From Onthophagus taurus (lineage: Eukaryota > Arthropoda > Insecta > Coleoptera > Scarabaeidae): a DNA stretch of 64,000 nucleotides. Within the stretch, counting starts at the first letter, position 1; each line of letters opens with the position of its first letter. Below, one piece after another: positions 20,399-31,842 of this stretch. The notes under the pieces were generated by a model. The model was given only the letters and a program-made list of their open reading frames with translations. It was not told where the DNA came from and did no database searches. The position numbers and the translations under genes were made by a program. The stretch lies in the NCBI RefSeq assembly GCF_036711975.1, contig NC_091966.1, forward strand, positions 33,921,501-33,985,500, written 5' to 3'.

Positions 20399-22088
20399 TA
20401 GGGCACGGAACTACACGATTTCCCCCCTCCACTCGTTCTCAGCAGAAAATTTCATACAAAAGTTGTTCTAAATTAAATTCTAAAACAATTTTCTCAATAC
20501 AAAATATATAAAAATTTTTTTGAGGCTATGTTCTTAATTATTGATCAAATCAAAAATTTTTATTAACAACATTTGTTTAGAATTATTTCAGGAACAGTGT
20601 TTGTTAATAAAATTTTTTGCTAACTTGAAATTTTAATTTCCCACTGAACAGTATGGGACAAAAATTAATATTTTTGAGGTTATATCCTTATTGTTGATTT
20701 AATCAAAAAATGTTGTTAACAAAATTTGTTTAGAATTACTTCAGGAACAGTGTTTGTTAACACATTTTGTTGCTAACTTGAAATTTTAATTTCCCTCTGA
20801 ATAGTATGCTATCAAAATTAATTATCTCAATAATTATTGTTTTTATCAAAAAATGTTTTAAATAAAACTTGTTTCAATTTCGATTTTGAATCAATTATCT
20901 TAATAACAAAATTTTACATCTCTATTAATTAACCGTCTAAGTGTAATTATGTATAAAAATGAAAATTAATATTTTGAGGTTATCTCCTTAATTATTGATT
21001 AAATCAAAAAAATTTGTTAACAATATTTGTTAAGAATTGCAGCAGGAACAGTGTTTGTTAAAACAATTTTTTTCTAACTTGAAATTTTAATTTCCCACTG
21101 AATAGTAAGCTACAAAAATTAATATTTTTGAGGTTATATCCTTATTGTTGATTTAATCAAAAAATGTTGTTAACAAAATTTGTTTAAAATTACTTCAGGA
21201 ACAGTGTTTGTTAATACATTTTGTTGCTAACTTGAAATTTTAATTTCCCTCTGAATAGTATGCTATCAAAATTAATTATCTCAATAATTATTGTTTTTAT
21301 CAAAAAATGTTTTAAATAAAACTTGTTTCAATTTCGATTTTGAATCAATTATCTTAATAACAAAATTTTACATCTCTATTAATTAACCGTCTAAGTGTAA
21401 TTATGTATAAAAATGAAAATTAATATTTTGAGGTTATCTCCTTAATTATTGATTAAATCAAAAAAATTTGTTAACAATATTTGTTAAGAATTGCAGCAGG
21501 AACAGTGTTTGTTAAAACAATTTTTTTCTAACTTGAAATTTTAATTTCCCACTGAATAGTAAGCTACAAAAATTAATATTTTTGAGGTTATATCCTTATT
21601 GTTGATTTAATCAAAAAATTTTGTTAACAAAATTTGTTTAGAATATTTCAGGAATAGTGTTTGTTAATACAATTTTTTTCTAACTTGAAATTTTAATTTC
21701 CCTCTGAATAGTATGCTATCAAAATTAATTATCTCAATAATTATTGGTTTTATCAAAAGAATTTTTAAATAAAACTTGTTTCAATTTCGATTTTGAATCA
21801 ATTATCTTAATAAAAAAATTTTACATCTCTATTAATTAAGCATCTACGTGTAATTATGTATAAAAGTGGAAAAATTATTATTTTGAGGTTATCTCTTTAA
21901 TTAATGATTAAATCAAAAAAAGTTGTTGACAAAGTTTGTTTAGAATTGTTTCAGGAACAATTTTTTGTTAAAACAATTTTTTTTTAACTTGAAATTTTAA
22001 TTTCCCACTGAACAGTATGCTGTTTTTTTAATCAGAACGAGTGGAGGGGGGAAATCGTATCATTTTGTTACAAAAGTTCCGTGCCCTA
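20399..22088. mobile_element. hAT-like non-autonomous element with internal tandem repeats
   Basis: TAGGGCACGGAACT at 20399 and its complement ending at 22088 form inverted ends of about 45 bp that include a run of C before CTCCACTCGTTCT. They are flanked by an 8-bp direct repeat ATGATTAT at 20391-20398 and 22089-22096. An 8-bp duplication and TAGGG ends fit the hAT superfamily. The interior has no coding sequence. It holds about three copies of a roughly 455-bp unit (anchors GGTTATATCCTTATTGTTGA near 20680, 21131 and 21588), itself made of shorter related blocks such as CAGGAACAGTGTTTGTTAA. Confidence 0.78.
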
Positions 22089-22399
22089 ATGATTATAATG
22101 TTCATCCCATTGGTGCGTTTTTGCACCAATTTTAGTATAAATATTTTTTATGTTAAACTTCATACTAAAGTTGGTATTTGTTAGTATTCTTTTGTATTAC
22201 TATTATTATTTATTTATGAGTAATTTGTTATTCAGTTAATAAATGATAATCAAAATATTTTTGTGTTGTTGTTCGTTTATCTTACCAGTTTTCAAACGCC
22301 TGTGTACATTTTTATAGTTTTCATTCCATCTTATCTCATGGAAAATTATAAAAAACCGATTTTTTTTAATATAAAGCAGCGTGGGACTAAATGGGTTAA

Positions 22400-23177
22400 G
22401 GAGATTTATTAAATTTTTATTCATGATCAAAATTGTATTTTAATTTTCATAAATAAACCGTATACGGTTTTTTAAAATTTGAGTAAAGCAAAATAAAAAG
22501 AACCTTGATGTGAAATTAAAATACCAAGTTCTTTAATAAACGTTTTTATTCATTTATGTAATTATATTAAATGCCGGATGTGTTATTTATGCAATAAACG
22601 AACGATTACGAACATAGAAAACATTTTTACAAACATTTCTAACAATTAGTAACAAGGTTTCATGGCATTTTTTATAATTTCTCTAATAATATTGAAAAAA
22701 AAACTGTGTTATTTTATAAAACACTTTTTAGAATAATATAAAAAATTTATTTTAAAGAAAAACATTTATTATTTACTTTTCCTCCTACTTTCCAGACGGA
22801 TTATTGATTTATATCCCGAAGAAGTTAAATTCACGTAGTTTGTTGCGACGCCACCAGAAAGCGTCACATTTCTCCTTCCAATTTGTATGTTATGCTACAA
22901 AGGCAAAGTTCCAGACGGTGTGTTATTGTGTTGGATTTTAAACCGAGCGCCTATTCGTCTCTTCACTCACTCAGTACAAGAACGGAAACCGTACGGAACT
23001 CACGTCATTCACGTCGGAATCCTCGAATTAGTGTCGCATTTCGATTTCGAGCACGTAATCAAATAAATACTCGACCCATTCATCGCGTTCTTGTGTACAA
23101 TATTACTCATCATTCGGGTTAATTTCTTCAGAGAAAACGCCTAAAATTTAAAAGGAAAGCAAACACGAGGAGAAAAA
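22400..23177 (+). promoter_or_regulatory. Upstream region and probable leader of tetraspanin gene
   Basis: The first 400 bases are A/T-rich with nothing recognisable. From about 22860 the sequence becomes richer in G+C and CpG, as expected of a 5' leader. TCACTCACTCAGTAC near 22965-22980 resembles an insect initiator (TCAGT). A 79-codon open frame at 22883-23122 lies within this leader and shows no family resemblance. Confidence 0.4.
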
Positions 23178-26100
23178 ATGGGTTCAGGTGGAATGAACTG
23201 TGTTAAATACTTATTGTTTTGCTTCAATCTACTCTTTGCGGTAAGAATAGAAAATATCTCTTTGTGATGTTGTTTAAGAAATTTTAAATATAACATTTAA
23301 GAAAACCACGTGTATTTTTTTTTGTATATAAATGGTGTGCGTTGTGTTTCACTTCCGGATATATTTAAAACAGTCGCACGGTTTATTTCCAGGTATCGGG
23401 GATCGCTATTTTAACAGTTGGAGCGATAATCCACACCGTTTATCATCATTATTCGCGTTTTGTCGATCCAACATTTGAATCAGCACCGATTTTCTTCATT
23501 ATTGTTGGCGTTATCGTCTTTGTTGTTGCATTCTTTGGCTGTTGCGGAGCCGTTCGTGAAAACCACTGCATGGTTATCACCGTAAGTTATTAATTACTCA
23601 TTTTATCAACAATCAAATTATTCATCATGAAATGAAATTATTCTCTTCAATAAGAAATAATCTTATTCATAACACAAATATCGAAGTAGTAATAAGATTT
23701 TTTGTTATAAAGTTTTCAGTTTTAATATTACTAATATTTGGTTTGGAAGCGATTGTTGGAATTGCTGGTTACATAAGAAGGAATGATGTTGAATCGATGT
23801 TGGAGAACCGATTAAATGAATCGATGTATAATTATTTCAATCAGAGCGGCGTGGAGAAATCATGGAACATTTTACAACATGAGGTGAGTTATTTTTTTGT
23901 GAATCAAATGTAATAATACAGTTATTGCGCGGTAGTTACGAAAGAATTGATAATAAAAAAGTCGATTGAGCACAAAAGGTGGACAAACACCCACGTGAAT
24001 AATGTAATAATCTACATCTGTTCGTGCATCCATGTTCTAGTTTTGCAATTTGATCAACGTTAATAATTGATTCGAGTTGTCATAAAATCAATAAAACGCA
24101 TAGTTTAGTTGTTGAATTTTAGTTTAAAGATACATTTATGTAATTTAATTTAAAATTCAATAAGAATTTTTAATAAGTGTTACAATAAAGGCTGATAATA
24201 AACATGAATTTGTTGCTAGACCTTTATGGTTTAGTTATCGCATGTCATTGGCTTTGATTTTAGTGTTTTTATTTTTCATTCCCATCATAAACATAAACAT
24301 ACACATTTTTTCTCGTCTTCTTATATTAATTCCTTAAAATAATATTAAATTACTAGATTACATTGGTATGCTGTATTATAAATCAATTTAGTATTGGTGT
24401 TAATTTAGTTTTTTTGGCTACCAAGGTCTTCAATTTAGTAAGTAAGAATTACAGCATCACTTGAACCAAAAAAAAATAGATTTGTCTATCTCCGTTATCT
24501 GGTAGCCGAAGTTTCAATGAAAATTGAAATCTTTACTCAACCTCTATTTAATTGTTACTCTATATACTTACTCCTCTAAGACTTGTGTAATTCAATTCCA
24601 ATAACAACTACCACAAGAAAAAATTTGGAACGCTTCAATTGAGATTCTAAGATTCTCATATACGCTTATAAAGCTATAATTAGATCTCTTAACCATCACG
24701 AAATTGAGACAATATATTCATCAGAAGTTTTTATCTTAGTCGGACTTTTTTGTAGAAGATTTGTGAAGGAGGTAAACCTCTAAATCTTCATTTTAAATCA
24801 TTTTAAAAAGAAAGCAATAAGCTTTAATTTAAAATAACTCTCTCTTCCTTAATTTTAATATACACGACTTCCATATTTTTTTTCTCAATATTTTTCCAAT
24901 CCAACCCAACAATTATTATACATCATTTTAAAGAGAAAGCTTTGAGCTTTAATTTAAAATAAGTCTCATTCGTTAATTTCAATAAACACGGCTTCCAGGA
25001 ATTGTTAAATTAGCGTCTTTTTTGACACTTTTAGGTTATACGAAAATGTAAGTTTTGTTCTAATATTTTTTTTCTCAATATTTTTCCAATCCAACCCAAC
25101 AATTATTATATATCATTTTAAAGAGAAAGCTTTGAGCTTTAATTTAAAATAAGTCCCATTCCTTGATTTCAATATACACGGCTTGCAGGAATTTTTAAAT
25201 TAGCATCTTTTTTGACACTTTTAAGTTATACCAAAATGTAAGTTTTGTTTCAAAATTTTTTTTCTCAATTTTTTTCCAATCCAACCCAACAATTATTATA
25301 CATCATTTTAAAGAGAAAGCTTTGAGCTTTAATTTAAAATAAGTCTCATTCCTTAATTTCAATAAACACGGCTTCCAGGAATTGTTAAATTAGCGTCTTT
25401 TTTGACACTTTTAGGTTATAAGAAAATGTAAGTTTTGTTTCAAAATTTTTTTTCTCAATTTTTTTCCAATCCAACCCAACAATTATTATACATCATTTTA
25501 AAGAGAAAGCTTTGAGCTTTAATTTAAAATAAGTCTCATTCCTTAATTTCAATATACACGGCTTGCAGGAATTTTTAAATTAGCATCTTTTTTGACACTT
25601 TTAGGTTATACGAAAATGTAAGTTTTGTTTCAAAATTTTTTCTCAATTTTTTTCCAATCCAACCCAACAATTATTATACATCATTTTAAAGAGAAAGCTT
25701 TGAGCTTTAATTTAAAATAAGTCTCATTCCTTAATTTCAATAAACACGGCTTCCAGGAATTTTTAAATTAGCATCTTTTTTGACACTTTTAGGTTATACG
25801 AAAATATAAGTTTTATTTCAACTTTTTTTTTCTCAATATTTTTCCAATCCAACCCAACAATTATTATACATCATTTTAAAGAGAAAGTTTTGAGCTTTAA
25901 TTTAAAATAAGTCTCATTCCTTAATTTCAATAAACACGGCTTCCAGGAATTTTTAAATTAGCATCTTTTTTGACACTTTTAGGTTATACGAAAATGTAAG
26001 TTTAATTTCAACATTTTTTTTCTTCACATTTTTGTGATCCAACACAACCATTATTATACATCATTTTAAAGAGAAAGCTTTGAGCTTTAATTTAAAATAA

Positions 26101-29100
26101 GTCCCATTCCTTGATTTCAATAAACACGGCTTGCAGGAATTTTTAAATTAGCATCTTTTTTGACACTTTTAGGTTATACGAAAATGTAAGTTTAATTTCA
26201 ACATTTCTTTTTTTCACATTTTTGTGATCCAACACAACCATTATTATACATCATTTTAAAGAGAAAGCTTTGAGCTTTAATTTAAAATAAGTCTCATTCC
26301 TTAATTTCAATAAACACGGCTTCCAGGAATTTTTAAATTAGCATCTTTTTTGACACTTTTAGGTTATACGAAAAAGTAAGTTTAATTTCAACATTTTTTT
26401 TTTTCACATTTTTGTGATCCAACACAACCATTATTATACATCATTTTAAAGAGAAAGCTTTGAGCTTTAATTTAAAATAAATCCCATTCCTTAATTTCAA
26501 TATACACGGCTTACAGGAATTTTTAAATTAGCATCTTTTTGACACGTTTAGGTTATACGAAAATGTAAGTTTTGTTTTAATATTTTTTTTCTCAATATTT
26601 TTCTAATTCAACCCAACAATTCTTATACATCATTTTAAAGAGAAAGCTTTGAGCTTTAATTTAAAATAAGTCCGAATCCTTGATTTCAATAAACACGGCT
26701 TGCAGGAATTTTTAAATTAGCATCTTTTTTGACACTTTTAGGTTATACGAAAATGTAAGTTTTGTTCTAATATTTTTTTTCTCAATATTTTTCCAATCCA
26801 ACCCAACAATTATTATATATCATTTCAAAGAGAAAGCGTTGAGCTTTAATTTAAAATAAGTCTTATTCCTTAATTTCAAAAAACACGGCTTCCAGGAATT
26901 TTTAAATTAGCATCTTTTTTGACCCTTTTAGGTTATACGAAAATGTAAGTTTTGTTTCAACATTTTTTTTCTTAACATTTTTCCAATCCAACCCATCAGT
27001 CATTATACATCTTTTTAAAAAGAAAGCGTTGAGCTTTAATTTAAAATAAGTCTTATTCGTTAATTTCAATAAACACGGCTTCCAGGAATTTTTAAATTAG
27101 CATCTTTTTTGATACTTTTAGGTTATACGAAAATATAAGTTTTATTTCAACATATTCTTTCTCAATATTTTTCCAATCCAACCCAACAATTATTATACAT
27201 CATTTTAAAGAGAAAGCTTTGAGCTTTAATTTAAAATAAGTTTCATTCCTTAATTTCAATAAACACAGCTTCCAGGAATTTTTAAATTAGCATCTTTTTT
27301 GACACTTTTAGGTTATACGAAAATGTAAGTTTAATTTCAACATTTTTTTTCTTCACATTTTTGTGATCCAACACAACCGTTTTTATACATCATTTTAAAG
27401 AGAAAGCATTGAGCTTTAATTTAGAATAAGTCTCATTCCTTAATTTCAATAAATACGGCTTCCAGGAATATTTAAATTAGCATCTTTTTTGACATTTTTA
27501 GGTTTTACGAAAATGTTAGTTTTTGCTCAATATGTTTTTTCTCAATATTCTATCAGATTTTTGTCGTTCTATAGCTACACGTCCTATAAATAAATATTCA
27601 AATTTACTGCGTCCACGAAAATGTCGTAAAGAAAGAGGAAGTTGTGGAAATTGTTATGCCAAAGCTAGACCCCACTCAAAATGTACTGCGTGCAATGTTT
27701 ATTTATGTTGTAATGAAAGAAAGATCTGCTTTTTTGAATATCATAATGTGATTTAGTTAAAGCAAGTGTTACTTATGTTCTAACGTAATTAAAAATGGTT
27801 TATTTTTATATTGGCAACAAAAGTTTTTGTTTACTGCAACATCACTAAAATATATTTTAATGCCTGATGGTACTCTCAAGTACCATTATCCCCCTGGAAT
27901 GGGGGGATCGCATATTTTGCTAAACTTGATGCCAAAGGTCTTTACTGAGTGTGTTTTGATAGCGTTTTAATTCTGTCACAAAGTTTCAACATTTTTGACT
28001 TCTTGGAACATAAAGGGTTAAAAAAATTCTAAAAAATCGAATTCTTAAGATATCCTGATGAAACGTTGGCAATTTACAGCGGGAGGTGCCTATTTTTTCG
28101 TGAACAATTTCGTACTTGATAACCGTTATTTGTTTTTGAGATAATAATGTTTAAATTCAACCTGAATTTTAGTCGTTTTTTAAAATTGACAAATTTTTAC
28201 AATCATATTTAATAAATCGTAAAAAATCCAATTCTTAAGATACCTTGATAAAACATTGGTAATTTACAGAGAAAGGTATCTACTTTTTCATGAACAAAAC
28301 TGTACTTAAGAATTTCTATTCGTTTTTGAGATATTAATTTTTAAATCTAACCCGAATTTATTATTTTTTTTCATGTTTTAGTATACATTGTCTATCTGAA
28401 TCAACGGCAAAAAGTGTTATTCATGCTTCCAATAATGTAGATAGACTCGCAAGTCCACGATCTAATGAAACTAAAGGATCCTCTTGAAGTCTCCTCCCTC
28501 CTCCTTTTACGCTCCAGATTTCCTACTGAGAAACCAAAAATACATAACCGATTCCATTTCTGTTTTCTTAACTCAATTACATATGTGCAGACTGTTTTGT
28601 TGTCCATCTTTTTGTAGAAGCGATATCTTGATGAACAAAGCGATACTTAACAATCTCTCGATAATTCATCTTCGTGTTGTTTTTATCTCTACAAATTAAC
28701 TCGATAACCACGAGTGTACTCGCGATGTTAATGGGAACATTAATATGGATGTAATCTTTATTTGAATATACAGCAAGTTATCTAGATATAAAGCGAAGCG
28801 TATATCAAAGAATAAAAACTTTATTTAACAGATAACATAGATAGTATCTAACAGTAAGACGATAGATTTAGCAAATTTATGGTGGAATACTCTAGTCATT
28901 ATTTCATGTAGATGCATTTATTTTTTGTAAATCTGTCAACCCATCTCTTACATAAAATTTAAACTCTTTATCAGTATGATTGAGGGATGGAGTAATCATC
29001 TTTCTCTTTTAAATCTGTTTGTAAAAGCTTTGTTCTGAAAATAATGAATAAAATAATTATTTTATTCGCATTAAATATCATCTTTACCAAAGAAGCTTAT

Positions 29101-31087
29101 CCCATTTTTTTTCTAAATGAGACATTATAAGTAGGACCTCCTACTACAAAGTGAATACTTTTTCCTAACCCTTCTCTCCACATCCTTTTTCCGTTGATCC
29201 TCAAACTCAAATACTTCTAATGGATGTTATGACTCCCACTTCTTTCCGTTTTTGTTCTATGCCATACTTCATTGTTTATCGCCTTCTCTATTGTCTTTCT
29301 TCCCCTTTTCTTTGCTCTACGTATTATCTCTTCATGACATCCTTGTTTTGGAATTTTGACGCTTTTCCTTCTCATTACCACGCTATGTACCTTCTTGCCT
29401 CCTTCTTCGCTTGATCCATTTCTGCTCCGTTTCTTGTTATGATTGTAGATAACCGACGACATTAACGGGATAACTTCTTGCGGCTTTATCGCAATATTTT
29501 CAGAGTAGGTTGTAATAGTTTCTAATTACGTTGTAATTATTCTTGACGAGTTGCCGCGTTTTGATGTTGAAGTGGGACGTTCTCTTATTACCCACAACAA
29601 CGTTAGTTAACGTTTGTTGATGTTATTCTGCCAAAGGTTTTGTTAAAAATACTTCTGTTTTCGTTCTAAAGTTTCCTTCTTATGCTATTCTTGGAGCTTC
29701 ATCCAAAACTTAAAATTAGATTTTCAATTAATTTAGTAAAATCAGCTACATCAGATATTGTTGGGATTGATTTTATCTTTATTTGTCACCTTTTTACTAC
29801 TATTATTTATTAATGTATATGGACCTAATTGCTTATTGCAGAGGAACGTTCTGGTGCTTTACCTAAAGAATTTGTTGTAGTTGTTGCTGCTGGAGAACTA
29901 CTGGGTTAAGATTTCCATTCAACAATCACAATTTTCGAGCTAACACCATAAACTTTTTTTCCGTGTCGTAATAACATTGAATTTAAGTTACCCAACGTAA
30001 ATGAAAAAGATAGGAAAAGCTGCGTTATTGAAGTAAATCTCGAAGTTGACATTGATGGCTTACTCGAACTGTGCATTTACACAGTCAATAAAAGAATTGG
30101 GTCAATAGTTTCCATTGTTAGAGTTAAGATATGATGGACTAATATCTTTCTTTAGTCTTCGATTTATTCCAGAAAGATTACTATAGACACAAATTAACTG
30201 GAGGTAACAGCAACTACATCTACATAAAATCAGGCATCTTTATACAATTTTTATTGTCATCTTAGCACTTTCTACATTAATATACATCTCTTAATACTTA
30301 TATATTCGCTTCTGTTTGCAGCGAAGTAATAAAATTACAAGTTCATATATAAAATATCGATTCACGAAGATACGATAAATTGGAGGGAATTTACAAACAT
30401 AAATAAGTACAAATCTACAACCTAACTATTTGTTAAGTCACATTATGAAGTAAAACGAGGGTTACGAAAGTTTTTCTTTTTACATGGTTACATATACAAT
30501 GGTTACTTATGTATTTACGGTATATGTACTTACATACCACATATATATCTCGTCTATTATGCATACTAACTCACAATCAATATTTTTTAAAACATTGAAG
30601 GACAAAGTCATTAAATCCTATCTAACACCAACTACACGTAATTCAATCAACCGTTAAAAATTTCATATTCACAAGGGTACATTTTTTTAATGAACTTTTT
30701 ATATAAAATGTATTTAAAATTTTTACTAATTTCTTTCTTAATTAAATAGATGAAATGTTGCGGTATGAATGGTCCATCAGATTGGCGACAAATCACTCAA
30801 AATAATACTTTACCACATACTTGTTGCCCGGATACAGTTAATGATGGAACATGCACCATAAATAGTTTAAACGTTTATAAAGCTTCTTGTTTGGAAGAGT
30901 TGAAAGATACAATTGTAACTTATGGGGCGCTTATTGGAGGTGTTGGAATAGGAGTTGCTCTAGTACAGGTAAATTTTCTTTACTTAAACTTTTCTCATTT
31001 ATTAATAACATTTATTTTCAGATTATTGGTGTTATTTTCGCATGTTGCCTCGCCAGGTCAATTCGAAAAGAATACGAAACGGTTTAA
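23178..31087 (+). CDS. Tetraspanin (CD63/Tsp42E-like)
   Basis: Five exons (23178-23240, 23393-23581, 23713-23883, 30750-30968, 31022-31087) join in phase zero to 235 residues. Tetraspanins are four-pass membrane organisers of signalling and trafficking domains. Helices I and II are followed by FGCCGAVRENHCM, helix III is VLILLIFGLEAIVGIAGYI, and helix IV ends at FACCLARSIRKEY. The large extracellular loop carries the hallmark CCG (MKCCGMNG), a later CC (HTCCPD) and two single cysteines, six in all. The acceptor of exon 3 is AAAG at 23711-23712, not the nearby TTCAG, which would give a stop. The CCG exon follows a 6.9 kb intron filled with satellite. The C-terminal RKEYETV lacks the clear lysosomal GYxxF of CD63, so the exact ortholog is open. 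Confidence 0.9.
24780..27540. repeat. 190-bp satellite array in tetraspanin intron 3
   Basis: The phrase AAAGCTTTGAGCTTTAATTT recurs about every 190 bp: near 24941, 25131, 25321, 25511, 25699, 25889, 26079, 26269, 26459, 26648, 26838, 27028, 27218 and 27408, plus a shortened first unit near 24816. Units are about 90-98 percent alike by eye. Two spacer variants, CCAATCCAACCCAACAATT and GTGATCCAACACAACCATT, occur in blocks, which points to local unequal exchange. The array lies wholly within one intron of an apparently intact gene. Confidence 0.93.
27540..28021 (+). pseudogene. piggyBac transposase C-terminal relic and 3' end
   Basis: The plus-strand frame 27560-27756 ends CRKERGSCGNCYAKARPHSK, then CTACNVYLCC and ICFFEYH. 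This is the cysteine-rich C-terminal domain of piggyBac-type transposases (CxxC...CxxC..LC...CFxxYH). Downstream lie subterminal palindromes (TGGTACTCTCAAGTACCA and ATCCCCCTGGAATGGGGGGAT, 27865-27910) and an end CATAAAGGG followed by TTAA at 28018-28021. The 5' part is missing; the 190-bp satellite occupies that side. Confidence 0.72.
28031..28400. repeat. Two diverged direct copies, ~190 bp
   Basis: AATTCTTAAGATATCCTGATG near 28038 and AATTCTTAAGATACCTTGATA near 28228 start two direct copies that continue through CAATTTACAG and TCGTTTTTGAGATA. They are more diverged from each other than the satellite units upstream and look unrelated to them in sequence. Confidence 0.55.
28401..30749. other. 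Remainder of tetraspanin intron 3
   Basis: A/T-rich intronic sequence without supported genes. Overlapping open frames on both strands near 29217-29462 encode low-complexity basic or aromatic peptides and show no family motif. Exon 4 begins at 30750 after TTAATTAAATAG. Confidence 0.45.
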
Positions 31088-31842
31088 AAATAACATCATG
31101 AATCGAAATTAATTTCATTTTTGTTTCTATCTGTTATGATTATCACTTATGATAAATATTTTCACTATTAATTAACCACACCATTAACATTAGAACAAAA
31201 AGATCTTTAGAAATTGCTAGTATTTTTTATATAACAAATATACAGAGTTTATAATATTTAAAGAAAAAATAGAGAGTAGCTATCTTCGTTTTTGTTATTA
31301 ATTAACACGTTATTAATATTATTTTTTTATTGTCAGTGCACTTTTAGCACGAAATCAGACTGATGTTCATTTCTCCTTATTATTATTGTTTTTAATTCTT
31401 ATTATATTTTTTCATTTTCTCACGTTTTGTATTTTGTATTGTTTAACTTTATTTTGTTATTATAAATATTGGATTAAATGAAAAACGAAATACTTCATTT
31501 AATTTATCGATTTTACAAAATGGTTGGATAATTAAATTTTTCTTAAGGATTTTGGATGATTTTTTTTTAACGAACAAAAAGAAATCGAATAAGCGCATAA
31601 TATTTTATACGATTATATCTGAAAAAAAAAGAAAAAAAAAAGAAATAAGAAGTATTAAGTGTTATTATATGTGTTCTATCCCGAATAATATACACCTAAG
31701 TCTGAAACATTTATGAAATAAACACATACTGTAAATGTTAAACATGTTTATTGATATTTAAATAAAAAGATATCGAAATAGATTTATTTTTGTATTATTT
31801 AACGATTAAAAGTATAATATTTATTTATGAATTAAATTATTT
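31088..31842. terminator. Convergent 3' ends of tetraspanin and PPIL2
   Basis: The plus-strand trailer of tetraspanin runs to AATAAA at 31717-31722. On the minus strand, PPIL2 (stop at 31843) has AATAAA complements at 31783-31788 and 31746-31751. The predicted cleavage sites of the two mRNAs are therefore almost back to back near 31735-31765, with little or no intergenic DNA. Confidence 0.55.

Larger units (their letters stand above)
17934..22399. mobile_element. piggyBac-type element, TTAA-flanked, carrying nested TEs
   Basis: TTAA at 17934-17937 is followed by CCCTTTTAGTCCCAC, and at the right end GTGGGACTAAATGGG is followed by TTAA at 22396-22399. The 15-bp ends are inverted copies with one mismatch, and the duplicated TTAA is the piggyBac signature. 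Subterminal inverted blocks (GTGCAAAAATACACCATTGGGAT near 20190 and CATCCCATTGGTGC near 22105) also fit that superfamily. Without the insertions (18229-20136 and 20399-22088) the element itself is about 0.85 kb, with no transposase frame, so it was non-autonomous before being invaded. Confidence 0.7.

Noticed and set aside
22883-23122. 79-codon frame upstream of the tetraspanin ATG
   Set aside because: Arg/Ser-rich, in the probable 5' leader, with no homolog recognised; treated as leader sequence.
24780-27540. Regular repeats considered as a CRISPR-like array
   Set aside because: The whole 190-bp unit is repeated with no unique spacers, in a eukaryotic intron; it is a satellite.
29217-29462. 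Open frames on both strands in the tetraspanin intron
   Set aside because: One is a low-complexity basic peptide and the other its aromatic complement; no support for either.
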